Below are positions 56,545 to 64,000 of a DNA stretch of 64,000 bases, piece after piece; position 1 is the first letter of the stretch, and every line of letters starts with the position of its first letter. Under the pieces are notes generated by a model that saw only the letters and a list, made by a program, of their open reading frames with translations, ran no database searches and was not told the DNA's origin. The position numbers were made by a program, and so were the translations under genes. This DNA comes from Hoplostethus atlanticus (lineage: Eukaryota; Chordata; Actinopteri; Trachichthyiformes; Trachichthyidae): contig JAXDDX010000005.1 in NCBI GenBank assembly GCA_034670405.1, positions 4,221,001-4,285,000 on the forward strand. Reading direction: 5' to 3'.

Positions 56545-56626
56545 GGTGACAATGGGTATGCATTGAAGCCATGGCTACTTACGCCATTTACAAACCCCCA
56601 GAGCGCACAACAGACGCGCTATAATG
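56545..56626 (+). pseudogene. Harbinger transposase, catalytic-region fragment after deletion
   Basis: GDNGYALKPWLLTPFTNPQS and AQQTRYN match the 'GDxGYPLxPWLMTPF' segment of HARBI1-like nucleases, which carries the second catalytic Asp. It is separated from the N-terminal part by an AT-rich scar (56490-56540) where the intervening residues were lost. Confidence 0.7.
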
Positions 56627-56854
56627 TAAATGCTTCCGCTTCTGCCGTTTCTCCTCAAAACAAAACTAAATGCTGGCCCTTTATATGCAAACCAGGCAAT
56701 TAGGGGTGTGTTGGAAGACTGCATATGCATGTTTCCTGTTTTGTGCATACACAGATTTCTACACCTAAATATACACAGAGTTTTATACATTTGGCCCCTG
56801 GAGTACAGTGTAGCATCTTCTACCTCCTGCCCGCACTACAAATACGAATGGCAA

Positions 56855-57237
56855 TGCAGTCCCACCAGGATTTCGCAAGTTTTTTTTCTGATTATTGCGA
56901 CCCAAAATGATGAATTTGGAGTGGCTTTTATCAAAACTTGTGATGCAATTTGCGATTTTTTGTGTTATCTTGTGGTAAAACAACAGGAATGGATGAAACT
57001 TTCAAGCCCCCCATCCCCCCCAAAACATTGTAAACTGCCCACTCTGTTTTTTAAGTTGTTTTTTTAAGTCACACATAAGTCAAATTGTCACACATCAATA
57101 CCTCCTGGGGCCACCAGATCTAAACATGATCTCTGTCTAATACCTTCATTTTTCTTTCATTCCTTTTTAATCCTAGTTTTCTTTACATTATTATTATTAT
57201 TTTTTTCCCTTTAGGCTGCAATGCAGCATATCTACAA
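56855..57237 (+). repeat. Unnamed ~390-bp dispersed repeat, copy 2
   Basis: Full-length partner of 13429-13822, from CAGTCCCACCAGGATTTCGC to GCAATGCAGCATATCTACAA. Both copies start and stop at the same points. Confidence 0.7.
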
Positions 57238-57696
57238 CCAGAGCCAGGCGGCCCTATACGCTCACTACGCAAGTTGCATAGGGCCCCGCAAAGAGGAAAA
57301 CAACACCTTGAGAGTGAATTGCAGAAACAGCAATCAGGTAAACTTCTCTCCTCTCCAAGTTTGATGTCAGCAAATAACAGTAACGTTAAGTTGATGTTCT
57401 AGCTTGCAGTGCATCTCTCTCTAGTCAGTCTGTCTTGCTAACCTAGCTGGGCAGTGCATCTCTTGGTCTGTCTGTGTCTTGCATGCTTGCCAGCCACTTC
57501 CACGGCTGTGTTCTGTGACTTTGTGCCTGACAAAAGTGAGAGTAAAATACAACTATTTATTACATTTGATAAACGCCAACAGGCAACGGTGTTTATAAAC
57601 TGCAGCTCGGAAAAGAGAACCGCATCGTGCGTGAACATGCGTTCAATGCGCGTGCACAGGCAAGCCATAGTATAAATAGTATTTTATATTTGAAAA

Positions 57697-58466
57697 TGTA
57701 TAAAAGGAAATCTGGGGGAGCCAGTTTGAATGGGCCTGATGCAGCTGATAAAATTAATAATAGTATTGTTATCTATAATTTACAGGTGCTATGCTTACGT
57801 TTGTCAGTAGAGGAGATGCTGGATCATCAGCCAGTACAAGCACAGACTCAGATGATCCACATACTAACATAGACCCAGTACTGCCAGCTTCAGCAAGTAC
57901 TAACACAGACCCAGTACAGCTGGCTTCAGCAAATACTAACACAGACCCAATACAGCCGTCTTCAGCAAGTACTAACACAGACCCAGGTGAAGTACAGGCA
58001 GCCTCAGCCAGTACTAGCACAATCAGAGGTGTACAGCCAGCATCAGATACAAGTAGCTCAGACCCTAATAGAACAGTTGCTGCTTCACCAAATGACCCAG
58101 CAGATTGGCCCCCAGTCTTAACAGACTTTATGAGGATTGAGTTCAAACCAGAACTGGATTTTTCTTACCCTAAAGACAAGTCTAGAAGATGTTTCCATTC
58201 AGGCTTATTACAGAGACAGCTGTCAGATGGGGAAAAGATTACCAGGAGCTGGCTTTCATACTCAACACTGTGTATTGTTTTTGCTGTAAGCTCTTTTCTA
58301 CAAAAGACTACAAAATAATAAAGGAAGGCGTGAATGACTGGTCAAATATCAAGCCATTCTGAAACACCATGAGTGTAGTCCTGAACACACAAACAATATG
58401 ATTAAGTGGAGAGAACTTGATCTGCGCCTAAGTCGGGGACAGACTCTTGACCAGATACAAATGACA
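57697..58466 (+). pseudogene. hAT transposase N-terminal part (TTF-type finger region)
   Basis: Starts MYKRKSGGASLNGPD, followed by a Ser/Thr/Asp-rich tandem-repeat linker, then DPADWPPVLTDFMRIEF, KSRRCFHSGLLQRQLSDGEK, ITRSWLSYS and later, out of frame, WSNI...KWRELDLRLSRGQTLDQI. The motif order (DPADWP..L.D, RxF, LSNGEKVxRxWL.YS, then W.EL.LRL..GQTID) is that of the TTF-type finger domain of hAT transposases. Stops and frameshifts after 58318 make it inactive. Confidence 0.65.
57872..58021 (+). repeat. 36-bp coding tandem repeat (4 units)
   Basis: GACCCAGTACNGCCNGCTTC then AGCAAGTACTAACACA repeats four times, giving DPVQxASASTNT (12-residue) units in the hAT transposase frame. The last unit has a 6-bp insertion. 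Confidence 0.85.
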
Positions 58467-58504
58467 CTTGACACATGTAGACACTTTGTTGTTTGTGTTT
58501 ATTT

Positions 58505-59788
58505 ATCAAATCAAATCAAATCAAATCACATTTATTTGTATAGCCCTTAATCACCGTTACAGTCTCTAAGGGCTTCACAGTGCCCAACATGTGAAAATAA
58601 TAAATGGTTAGTACACGACATCCCCCAGCCTTAGACCCTCACAGAGGACAAGGAAAAACTCCCACAAACCCTCACTGGGAAAATTGGGAGAAACCTTGGG
58701 AGGGGCTACTCAGAGAGGGATCCCCCTACCAGGACGGTTGGGCGTGCAATAGATGCCGAGTTTGGGCAAGCAGCGTATACACAATATATGAAAGTTTATT
58801 TTGGTGGGACATCCAGATCTGATGGGGCGGCATCACAGCAACGGCAACTCAGTCAGCGTCATCATAGGACTAGGGGACCATGCAGGCACCAACACTGCCC
58901 AGATAGGAGAACGCAACGTCCGCTCAGTCAGCATCGTCCTAGGAGGCAGGACCAACCAGACGCCAACTCTGCCGGGCTGCGGCCTGGAACAGATAGGAGA
59001 CTCACCCACACACACACATACACACACTCTCACTCACACAGACAAACATGACCAGCGTCAGTGGACAGGAGCAGGTAGACCAGGAGAATAGGACATGTAG
59101 GCAGGATGCTAGTATACATCGGCAGGACCCTGATCTAGGATGAGCTAACTGGTCTAGCCTTACTCTGAGAAGAGACTGAGCCACTCCCTCAAGGCTGGTC
59201 AAATGACAGAGAATAAATGGGTTTTTAGCCTTGACTTAAAGACTTCGATAGAGCCTGCCTCTCTGATTGAGGCAGGCAGACTGTTCCATAGATAGGGAGC
59301 CCGGTAAGAAAAGGCTCTGTTACCTGCAGTTTTCTTTTTGACTGCTGGGATAGACAGGTAGCCAGCGTCCTGAGATCTGAGGGCGCGTGGCGGTTTATAA
59401 GGTTTAATCAAATCGGATAAATAGGACGGTGCCATCCCATGTAATGATTTATATGTAAGTAAAAGCACCTTAAAGTCACACCTGGCCTGAATTGGTAGCC
59501 AGTGTAATGAGGACAGGATGGGAGTTATATGGTCGAATTTCCTAGTTTTGGTCAGGATTCTGGCAGCAGCATTCTGGACCAGTTGTAGTTTTTTAGTGCG
59601 CCCAGTAGGTAAGCCCGAGAAAAGGACATTGCAATAATCGATTCTGGATGATACAAAGGCATGTACTAAAATTTCTGCGTCTGCCTCTGTTAGCATAGGT
59701 CGAATTTTAGCAATATTGCGAAGATGATAAAACGCTGATTTAGTGATCTCCTTAATGTGCAACTCGAATGAGAGGGTAGGGTCGAATT
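58505..59788 (-). mobile_element. 5'-truncated copy of the young L2-like LINE
   Basis: Minus-strand copy: 3' tail TCAAATCAAATCAAATCAC at 58505, the full 3' UTR, and the last ~190 residues of ORF2, breaking at AATTCGACCC (59779-59788). The overlapping protein is identical to the copy at 48175 over the compared region, until a 2-bp loss near the end changes LFSLSFDQP to LFSVI. The near-identity indicates very recent insertion of both. Confidence 0.85.
59199..59780 (-). pseudogene. LINE ORF2 C-terminal fragment
   Basis: Reads FDPTLSFELHIKEITKSAFY, HLRNIAKIRPMLTEADAEIL and so on to SRLKTHLFS. Same residues as positions ~860-1049 of the intact ORF2. No endonuclease or RT catalytic core. The extra N-terminal residues in the longer ORF come from flanking DNA. 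Confidence 0.85.
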
Positions 59789-61128
59789 GTCCGCGTGAAT
59801 TCTCGCATGCCATTGTTTTGGTCACCTACATCCCACCCTCTGCTGACGCGAGATCCGCCTGTGACGTCATCCATTCAGTCACAGCACGGATTCAAACGGA
59901 ACATCTGACTGCTTTGTAGCGATAACAGGGGACTTCAACCATGCCTCTCTCTCATCCACACTACCACCTTCAGACAGTTTGTGAAGTGTCACACTAGGGA
60001 AAATAAAACTCTGGACTTACTGTATGCCAATGTTAAGGAGGCATACAGCTCCACCCTCTCCCTCCCCTCGGGAGATCTGACCACAACCTCGTCCACCTGA
60101 GGACCCTCTATAAGCCTCTGGTACAACAGCAACCGATGACCACCAGGACGGTGAGGCGATGGACACTGGAGGACAAGGAGGCTCTAAAGGACTGTTTCGA
60201 GACATCTGTCTGTGACTCCTTTGGAGAGGATATAGATGGGCTTACAGACTTTATAACTGGGTACATTAACTTCTGTCAGCACAGTGTTGCACCAACCAGG
60301 AAAGTATGCTGCTTTCCTAACAACAAACCCTGAATCACCAGGGACCTTAATGAATGAAAAGAAGAGGGCCGTTAGGGAAGGAAATAGGGAGGAGCTGAAA
60401 CGGGTGCAGAAGGAACTGAAGGTGAAGATCAGGGAGAGCAAAGACACCTACGGGGGAAGATGGAACACAAGCTGCAGCAGAACAGCATGAAAGAGGTGTG
60501 GTCTGGCATGAAAACCATCACAGGCTACAATGTGGCCAGCCAGCCGATGGATGGGAGCCGAGCCAGGGCCGACGAGTTTAACCTGTTTTTCAACAGGTTT
60601 GGCTCAAAGACCCCTGTCACACCTTCTCTCCCCCTGCTGCCCCACCTCCACACTCCCCTGTGGCTCCGCCATCCCCTAGCCCCACTCCCCTCTCTTTCCT
60701 TCCCCCCGGATTCTCAACCCCCACACATCATCATCACATCTGACCAGGTGAAGAGGCAGCTGAAGAGGCTCCATGCAGGCAAGGCAGCAGGCCCTGATGG
60801 TATCAAACCAGGGCTCCTCAAGGCATGTGCTGACCAGCTGTGAGGAGTCCTCCAGCACATCTTCAACCTGAGCCTGAGGCTGGAAAGGGTCCCACTGTTG
60901 TGGAAGACTTCCTGCCTGGTCCCTGTGCCTAAGAAAGGGCGTCCCAGTGTCTTGAACGATTACAGACCTGTGGCGTTGACTTCTCACATCATGAAGACCC
61001 TTGAAAGGCTCATGCTGGCTCACCTCAGACCTCTGGTGAAGGAAGGACTGGCGCCCCCTACAGTTTGCCTGTGTAGAGGATGCCATCATCTACCTGCTTC
61101 ATCGAGCCTACTCCCATCTGGATGAAGT
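59789..61128 (+). mobile_element. Second LINE fragment (endonuclease end plus start of RT)
   Basis: Begins inside an endonuclease (PREFSHAIVLVTYIPPSADA, ...GDFNHASL with a frameshift, FVKCHTRENKTLDLLYANVK). It continues through a linker to RT blocks KRLHAGKAAGPDGIKPGLLK, WKTSCLVPVPKK and NDYRPVALTSHIMKTLERL. An in-frame TGA at 60841 and frameshifts show decay. Coding breaks off near 61125 (reading APLQFACVEDAIIYLLHRAY in shifted frames) and meets an (ACCT)n run. Related to the Rex1/CR1-like group of the element at 52461 but a different family. Confidence 0.7.
60484..60843 (+). pseudogene. LINE linker and RT start fragment
   Basis: Part of one ORF reading MKEVWSGMKTITGYNVASQP then RADEFNLFFNRFGSKT, a proline-rich spacer, and QVKRQLKRLHAGKAAGPDGI, ending at TGA 60841. 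W-x-G-x-K-x-I-T-G-Y and KAAGPDGI are conserved in non-LTR RT linkers. Disrupted. Confidence 0.65.
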
Positions 61129-61170
61129 ACCTACCTACCTACCTACCTACCTACCTACCTACCTACCTAC
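61126..61170 (+). repeat. (ACCT)n microsatellite
   Basis: About eleven CTAC/ACCT units, directly following the LINE fragment and directly preceding the duplicated GACA. It may be the LINE's repeat tail after internal deletion. Confidence 0.9.
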
Positions 61171-61174
61171 GACA

Positions 61175-61375
61175 ATTTTGGAGGCTGAAAGAAAGAGATG
61201 GCGGGATGTCCTTACACGTTTCATAAGTATCACCCAGTCTCTGGCTGAAAGAAACCTAGCATTCAGGGGTTTATCAGACAAACTCTTCCAACCAGATAAT
61301 GGAAACTTCCTAGGTTTCAGAATGAGCTGATACAGATTGTGAGTGACACGATTCTGGAAGCAATAGTGACTCTCC
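61175..61375 (+). pseudogene. hAT transposase fragment, resumption after insertion
   Basis: ILEAERKRWRDVLTRFISIT, QSLAERNLAFRGLSDKLFQP, DNGNFLG then (shifted) FQNELIQIVSDTILEAIVTL. This is the 'W..VL.R.I....LA.RNLAFRG....L....NGNFL' block of TTF-type hAT transposases followed by the ELI..V...I.E.I segment. It ends at the junction with Gypsy sequence. Confidence 0.7.
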
Positions 61376-61500
61376 ACCATCTGCAGCGCCCTCAACTCCA
61401 GATCAGTCAGCCCAGGTTCCATCTCCTCACTGTGAGCCACACCTACCTCCTCCGGAGGTGGTCCAGCCCTCCTCCTGCTTGAGAACCAGTTACCTGCTTG

Positions 61501-61987
61501 CTCATCCTATTCCCAGTTTGTGCTTGAGCTGAGGAAGGTTTTCGATCACCCCTCTCGGGGTAGGGAGGCAGCGAGTAGACTGTTCTCTTTATGCCAATGC
61601 TCCCGTTGCGTAGCGGACTATGCTATCGAGTTCGACACCGTAGCAGCTGAGAGCAGCTGGAACCAGGATGCGCTCCGGGGCGCTTTCCAGCACGGCCTTG
61701 GGGAGCGCATCAAGGACGAACTTGTTTCTCAGGAGCTCCCCGTCAACCTGGACTCTCTGATTGCCCTCTCAAGTCGCATAGACAATTGCCCCTGTGAGCG
61801 CCATATGGAGAGAGCTGCGTCTTCCGCTCAACGAGGCTATGCTCCACTTGCTCGGCTGAGTCTCCAAGCCCCGCCTTCTCCGACTCCTGCCAAGAGACGG
61901 AGAAGGGTAAGCAACAATTGCTGCCTCTATTGTGGTCAATCTGGCCATTTTCTGGCTACCTGTCCGGTAAAAGACAAGGCTCACTAG
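61501..61987 (+). pseudogene. Gypsy gag C-terminal half with zinc knuckle
   Basis: Reads FVLELRKVFDHPSRGREAAS, then a capsid-like segment (VADYAIEFDTVAAESSWNQD, ALRGAFQHGLGERIKDELV) and CLYCGQSGHFLATC, a C-x2-C-x4-H-x4-C zinc knuckle that binds RNA. The N-terminal capsid part is missing. Ends at the stop near 61985, where the pol frame should follow. Confidence 0.8.
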
Positions 61988-62095
61988 TAAGTGAGAGGAT
62001 ACTGGTGAGCCCAACATCGTCTCTCCACTCCAGCTCCACACGCACTCAGCTCTGCCCTCTGCTGGGAGGGTCAGTCTTTCCTGCTCTCTGCCCTG

Positions 62096-62330
62096 ATAGA
62101 CTCCGGAGCGGATGAGAGTTTTATTGACACCACCCTGGTCCAGCAGTTGGGCATTCCCACCACGCCATTAGCCGTTCTGCTGGAAGCCAGTGCCGTCAAC
62201 GGTCGCCTGGTAACACTTTCCACTGTCCCTGTTTGCCTACGTGTTTCTGGTAATCACCAAGAGCTCATTCAGTTGCACCTCATAGACTCTCCGCATGTTC
62301 CCATAGTTCTAGGTCACCCTTGGCTGAAAA
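62096..62330 (+). pseudogene. Gypsy aspartic protease remnant
   Basis: ALIDSGADESFID carries the D-S-G active-site triad, followed by VPIVLGHPWLKKHNPFIDW (the I-L-G flap-end motif). In this family the protease cleaves Gag-Pol. The frame continues to 62641 with unrelated, probably non-coding, residues after the deletion of RT. Confidence 0.75.
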
Positions 62331-62529
62331 AACATAACCCATTCATTGACTGGTCTATAGAGGCTATTGTTAGTTGGAGCCCTCAATGTCATGCCCATTG
62401 TCTCAAGTCTGCATCCATTCTTACCTCAGCAGCCTCCCCTCCTTCTGAGGATTTCCCTGATCTGACCCCAGCGTTCCCCCTCCGACCAGAGGCTCCACCC
62501 CTGTGCCTTCTTCTCCCATCACCTCACAC

Positions 62530-62830
62530 CTATGGAGAGGAACTACGACATCGGCAAATGGGAGTTGTTGGCTGTGAAGTTGGCATTGGAGGAATGGAGA
62601 CACTGGCTGGTGGGAGCCGAGCAGCCTTCTATAGTATATAGACTGACCACAAGAACCTTGCTTACATCCAGACCGCCAAGCGGTTAAATTCCCATCAGGC
62701 TCGCTGGGCCTTATTCTTCACCTGCTTCCATTTTACCCTGTCGTATCGTCCGGGATCCAAGAATGCCAAGCCTGATGCTCTCTTCCGCTGTTTTTCTTCG
62801 GAGGACGACCACTCCAGCCCTGAGACCATA
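62530..62830 (+). pseudogene. Gypsy RNase H C-terminal remnant
   Basis: In shifted frames the sequence reads [40 protein letters not shown] and [20 protein letters not shown] then NAKPDAL. These are the E-L-L-A-V, T-D-H-K-N-L and Y-R-P-G-S-x-N motifs of Ty3/Gypsy RNase H. The RT domain that should precede it is deleted. Confidence 0.75.
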
Positions 62831-62991
62831 ATGCCCGCTTCCTGCCTGGTGGCTGCGGTCACCTGGAGGATTGAGTCCATAGTGAGGGAGGCCCAGCGCC
62901 TCCAGTCAGACCCGGGGACCCAGTCCCCGACGCCGTCCGCTCTCAGGTACTCCAGTGGGGCCACAGCTCTAAGCTCACCTGCCATCCCGGG

Positions 62992-63729
62992 GTGAGTCGC
63001 ACCCTAGCCTTCCTCCACAGACACTTCTGGTGGCCGACTATGGTGAGTGATACCTGCACTTTTGTTTCTGCCTGCTCAACCTGTGCCCATAACAAGTCTT
63101 CCACACAAGCCTCTTCAGGTCTGCTTCGTCCCCTTCCGGTGGCCCGGCGTCCTTGGTCCCACATCTCCCTGGACTTTGTTAATGGGCTACCTCCATCTGA
63201 CGGATACACAGTCATCCTCACCATAGTCGACCGGTTCTGCAAAACTGCCCACTTCATTCCCCTACCCTCTGCTAAGGAGACTGACAGGCTTCTCATTCTG
63301 CACGTTTTCAGGATCCATGGCCTGCCCCGGGACATGGTGTTCGATCGGGGCCCTCAATTCATCTCACGCTTCTGGAAGGCATTCTGCACCCTCCTCGGCG
63401 CCACTGTCAGCCTCTCCTCCGGCTATCACCCGCAGACCAACGGATAGTCTGAGCAGGCCTATCAGTCCCTGGAGACAGCGCTACGCTGCCTCACCTCTTC
63501 GAACCCCACCACCTGGAGTAAGTACTTACCCTGGGTGGAGTATGCCCACAATTCCCTCCCCTCCTCTGCCACTGGGCTCTCATCATTCCACTGCTCTTTG
63601 GGCTACCAACCTCCACTTTTCCCTGCTCAGGAAGAGGAGGTTGCTGTACCCCCCGCCCAGGACTTCATTCGCCATGGTCGCCGGACCTGGAGAAAGGCCC
63701 GGGCAGCTCTGCTCCGCTCCTCCCCGAGT
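62992..63729 (+). pseudogene. Gypsy integrase remnant
   Basis: The zinc-binding region is partly kept ([10 protein letters not shown]-x2-C in ACSTCAHNK). The catalytic core follows: [20 protein letters not shown] (first Asp), then [20 protein letters not shown] (second Asp) and SGYHPQTNG, where a TAG (63446-63448) replaces a usually conserved Gln just before the catalytic Glu (SEQAYQSLE). Reading resumes to WVEYAHNSLPSSATGLSSFH and stops being recognisable near 63720. The internal stop abolishes function. Confidence 0.8.
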
Positions 63730-64000
63730 GTCATGGTTTCCCGCCAGGCTGCTGCAGCACACCTGTCTTGCATCATCATCACACCATCATCCCCTACTTA
63801 AGCCCTGCTCACTGGTTGTTTGTTGCTACTTCGTTTCCCTTGTCCATAGCTGCTACCCCTGCTCTAGTTCTATTCACAGTTCTATCAGTCTATAGTTTCC
63901 TGTTCCTGCCTGTACCTTGTGTTGCCTTGCTGTTTCAGTAAAGCCTTTTTCCCTACTCCTGTCCCCGGTTCCGTGTCTGCTCCTGGGTCTACTAGTTGAC
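63730..64000 (+). repeat. Putative 3' LTR start of the Gypsy element
   Basis: Begins TGTCATGGTTTCCCGCCAGG directly after the truncated integrase, with pyrimidine-rich sequence, CAGTAAAGCC (a possible poly(A) signal variant) near 63935 and GGGTCTACTAG near the edge. TG start and position fit an LTR. The CA end and the partner LTR lie outside the window. Confidence 0.45.

Larger units (their letters stand above)
55527..56797 (+). mobile_element. PIF/Harbinger element with CTG duplication
   Basis: The inverted ends GGGCCAAATGTATAAA at 55527 and (reversed) at 56782-56797 are a perfect 16-bp match. CTG flanks both sides (55524-55526, 56798-56800), the 3-bp CWG target of fish Harbingers. Interior: a HARBI1-like transposase N-terminus and, after a large deletion, a short C-terminal piece. 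1271 bp, non-autonomous. Confidence 0.88.
57239..61375 (+). mobile_element. hAT (TTF/ZMYM-type) transposon relic, interrupted by LINEs
   Basis: It probably begins at CAGAGCCAGGCGGCCCTATA (hAT-type CAG end). Transposase coding fragments run 57697-58466 and resume at 61171-61375. The block between (58467-61170) is inserted sequence bounded by GACA on both sides (58463-58466, 61171-61174). Removing it joins DQIQMT to ILEAERKRWRDVL in one frame. The right half and 3' end are lost at the Gypsy junction. Confidence 0.65.
61380..64000 (+). mobile_element. Defective Ty3/Gypsy LTR retrotransposon, runs off the right edge
   Basis: Gag, protease, RNase H and integrase remnants occur in the usual order. 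The reverse transcriptase is missing between protease (to ~62520) and RNase H (from ~62530). A putative 3' LTR starts at 63730. The 5' LTR and gag start are absent, replaced by hAT sequence. Multiple stops and frameshifts: a dead copy. Confidence 0.8.

Overview
The window is vertebrate nuclear DNA, almost certainly from a teleost fish. It holds one spliced host gene, an array of fish-type transposable elements, long (GT)n microsatellites, and no bacterial-style gene density. The host gene is a vascular endothelial growth factor A orthologue on the + strand (21227-33123). Its seven constitutive coding exons can be read directly: 66, 43, 197, 77, 33, 132 and 22 nt. All have GT/AG boundaries and together encode a 189-residue VEGF165-like secreted growth factor ending in CDKPRR. 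An additional basic (heparin-binding) exon-6-like segment lies at 29199. The sequence resembles the fish vegfaa paralogue more than vegfab, judged from memory without an alignment.

Layout. 1-20.4 kb is gene-free upstream DNA. It holds a hAT remnant with a BED-finger relic at the left edge, two tRNA-Lys-derived SINEs, a PIF/Harbinger-like element with a Myb/SANT-like relic (6539-7382), a 459-bp element with long inverted ends (7733-8191), a decayed Tc1/mariner transposase (9133-9842), a decayed 'GGTCCGGACC' DNA transposon (13130-14585) and a short hAT-type MITE (18260-18390). 20.4-34.6 kb is the vegfaa locus: GC/CCAAT-box promoter, 5' UTR, exons, introns with repeats (45-bp tandem repeat, 91-bp (GT)n, a MITE ending 147 bp before exon 7) and a ~1.5-kb 3' UTR with two ATTAAA signals. 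34.6-47.5 kb is gene-free, with dispersed repeats, a perfect 63-nt hairpin, a GC-rich island and a (TTCAG)n tract.

47.5-64 kb is a dense nested transposon cluster. A minus-strand LINE (47560-53690) is split by a younger plus-strand L2/CR1-type LINE (48175-52460) flanked by the duplication GAAGGA; the younger element has an intact 1057-residue endonuclease/reverse transcriptase ORF. Next come a hAT element with a perfect 8-bp duplication (54159-55444), a PIF/Harbinger element with a CTG duplication (55527-56797), and a hAT/TTF-type transposase relic (57239-61375). That relic is interrupted by two more LINE fragments, one of them a near-identical truncated copy of the young LINE. The cluster ends with a defective Ty3/Gypsy element (61380 to the edge) whose putative 3' LTR runs off the window.

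Functionally, only vegfaa is an expected host gene; everything else coding-like is mobile-element derived. I found no CRISPR array, operon, standalone RNA gene or evidently novel biochemical system. The most notable features are the young LINE family with its in-frame UGA between ORF1 and ORF2, the nested insertions with target duplications still readable, several unnamed dispersed repeats, and strong hairpins.
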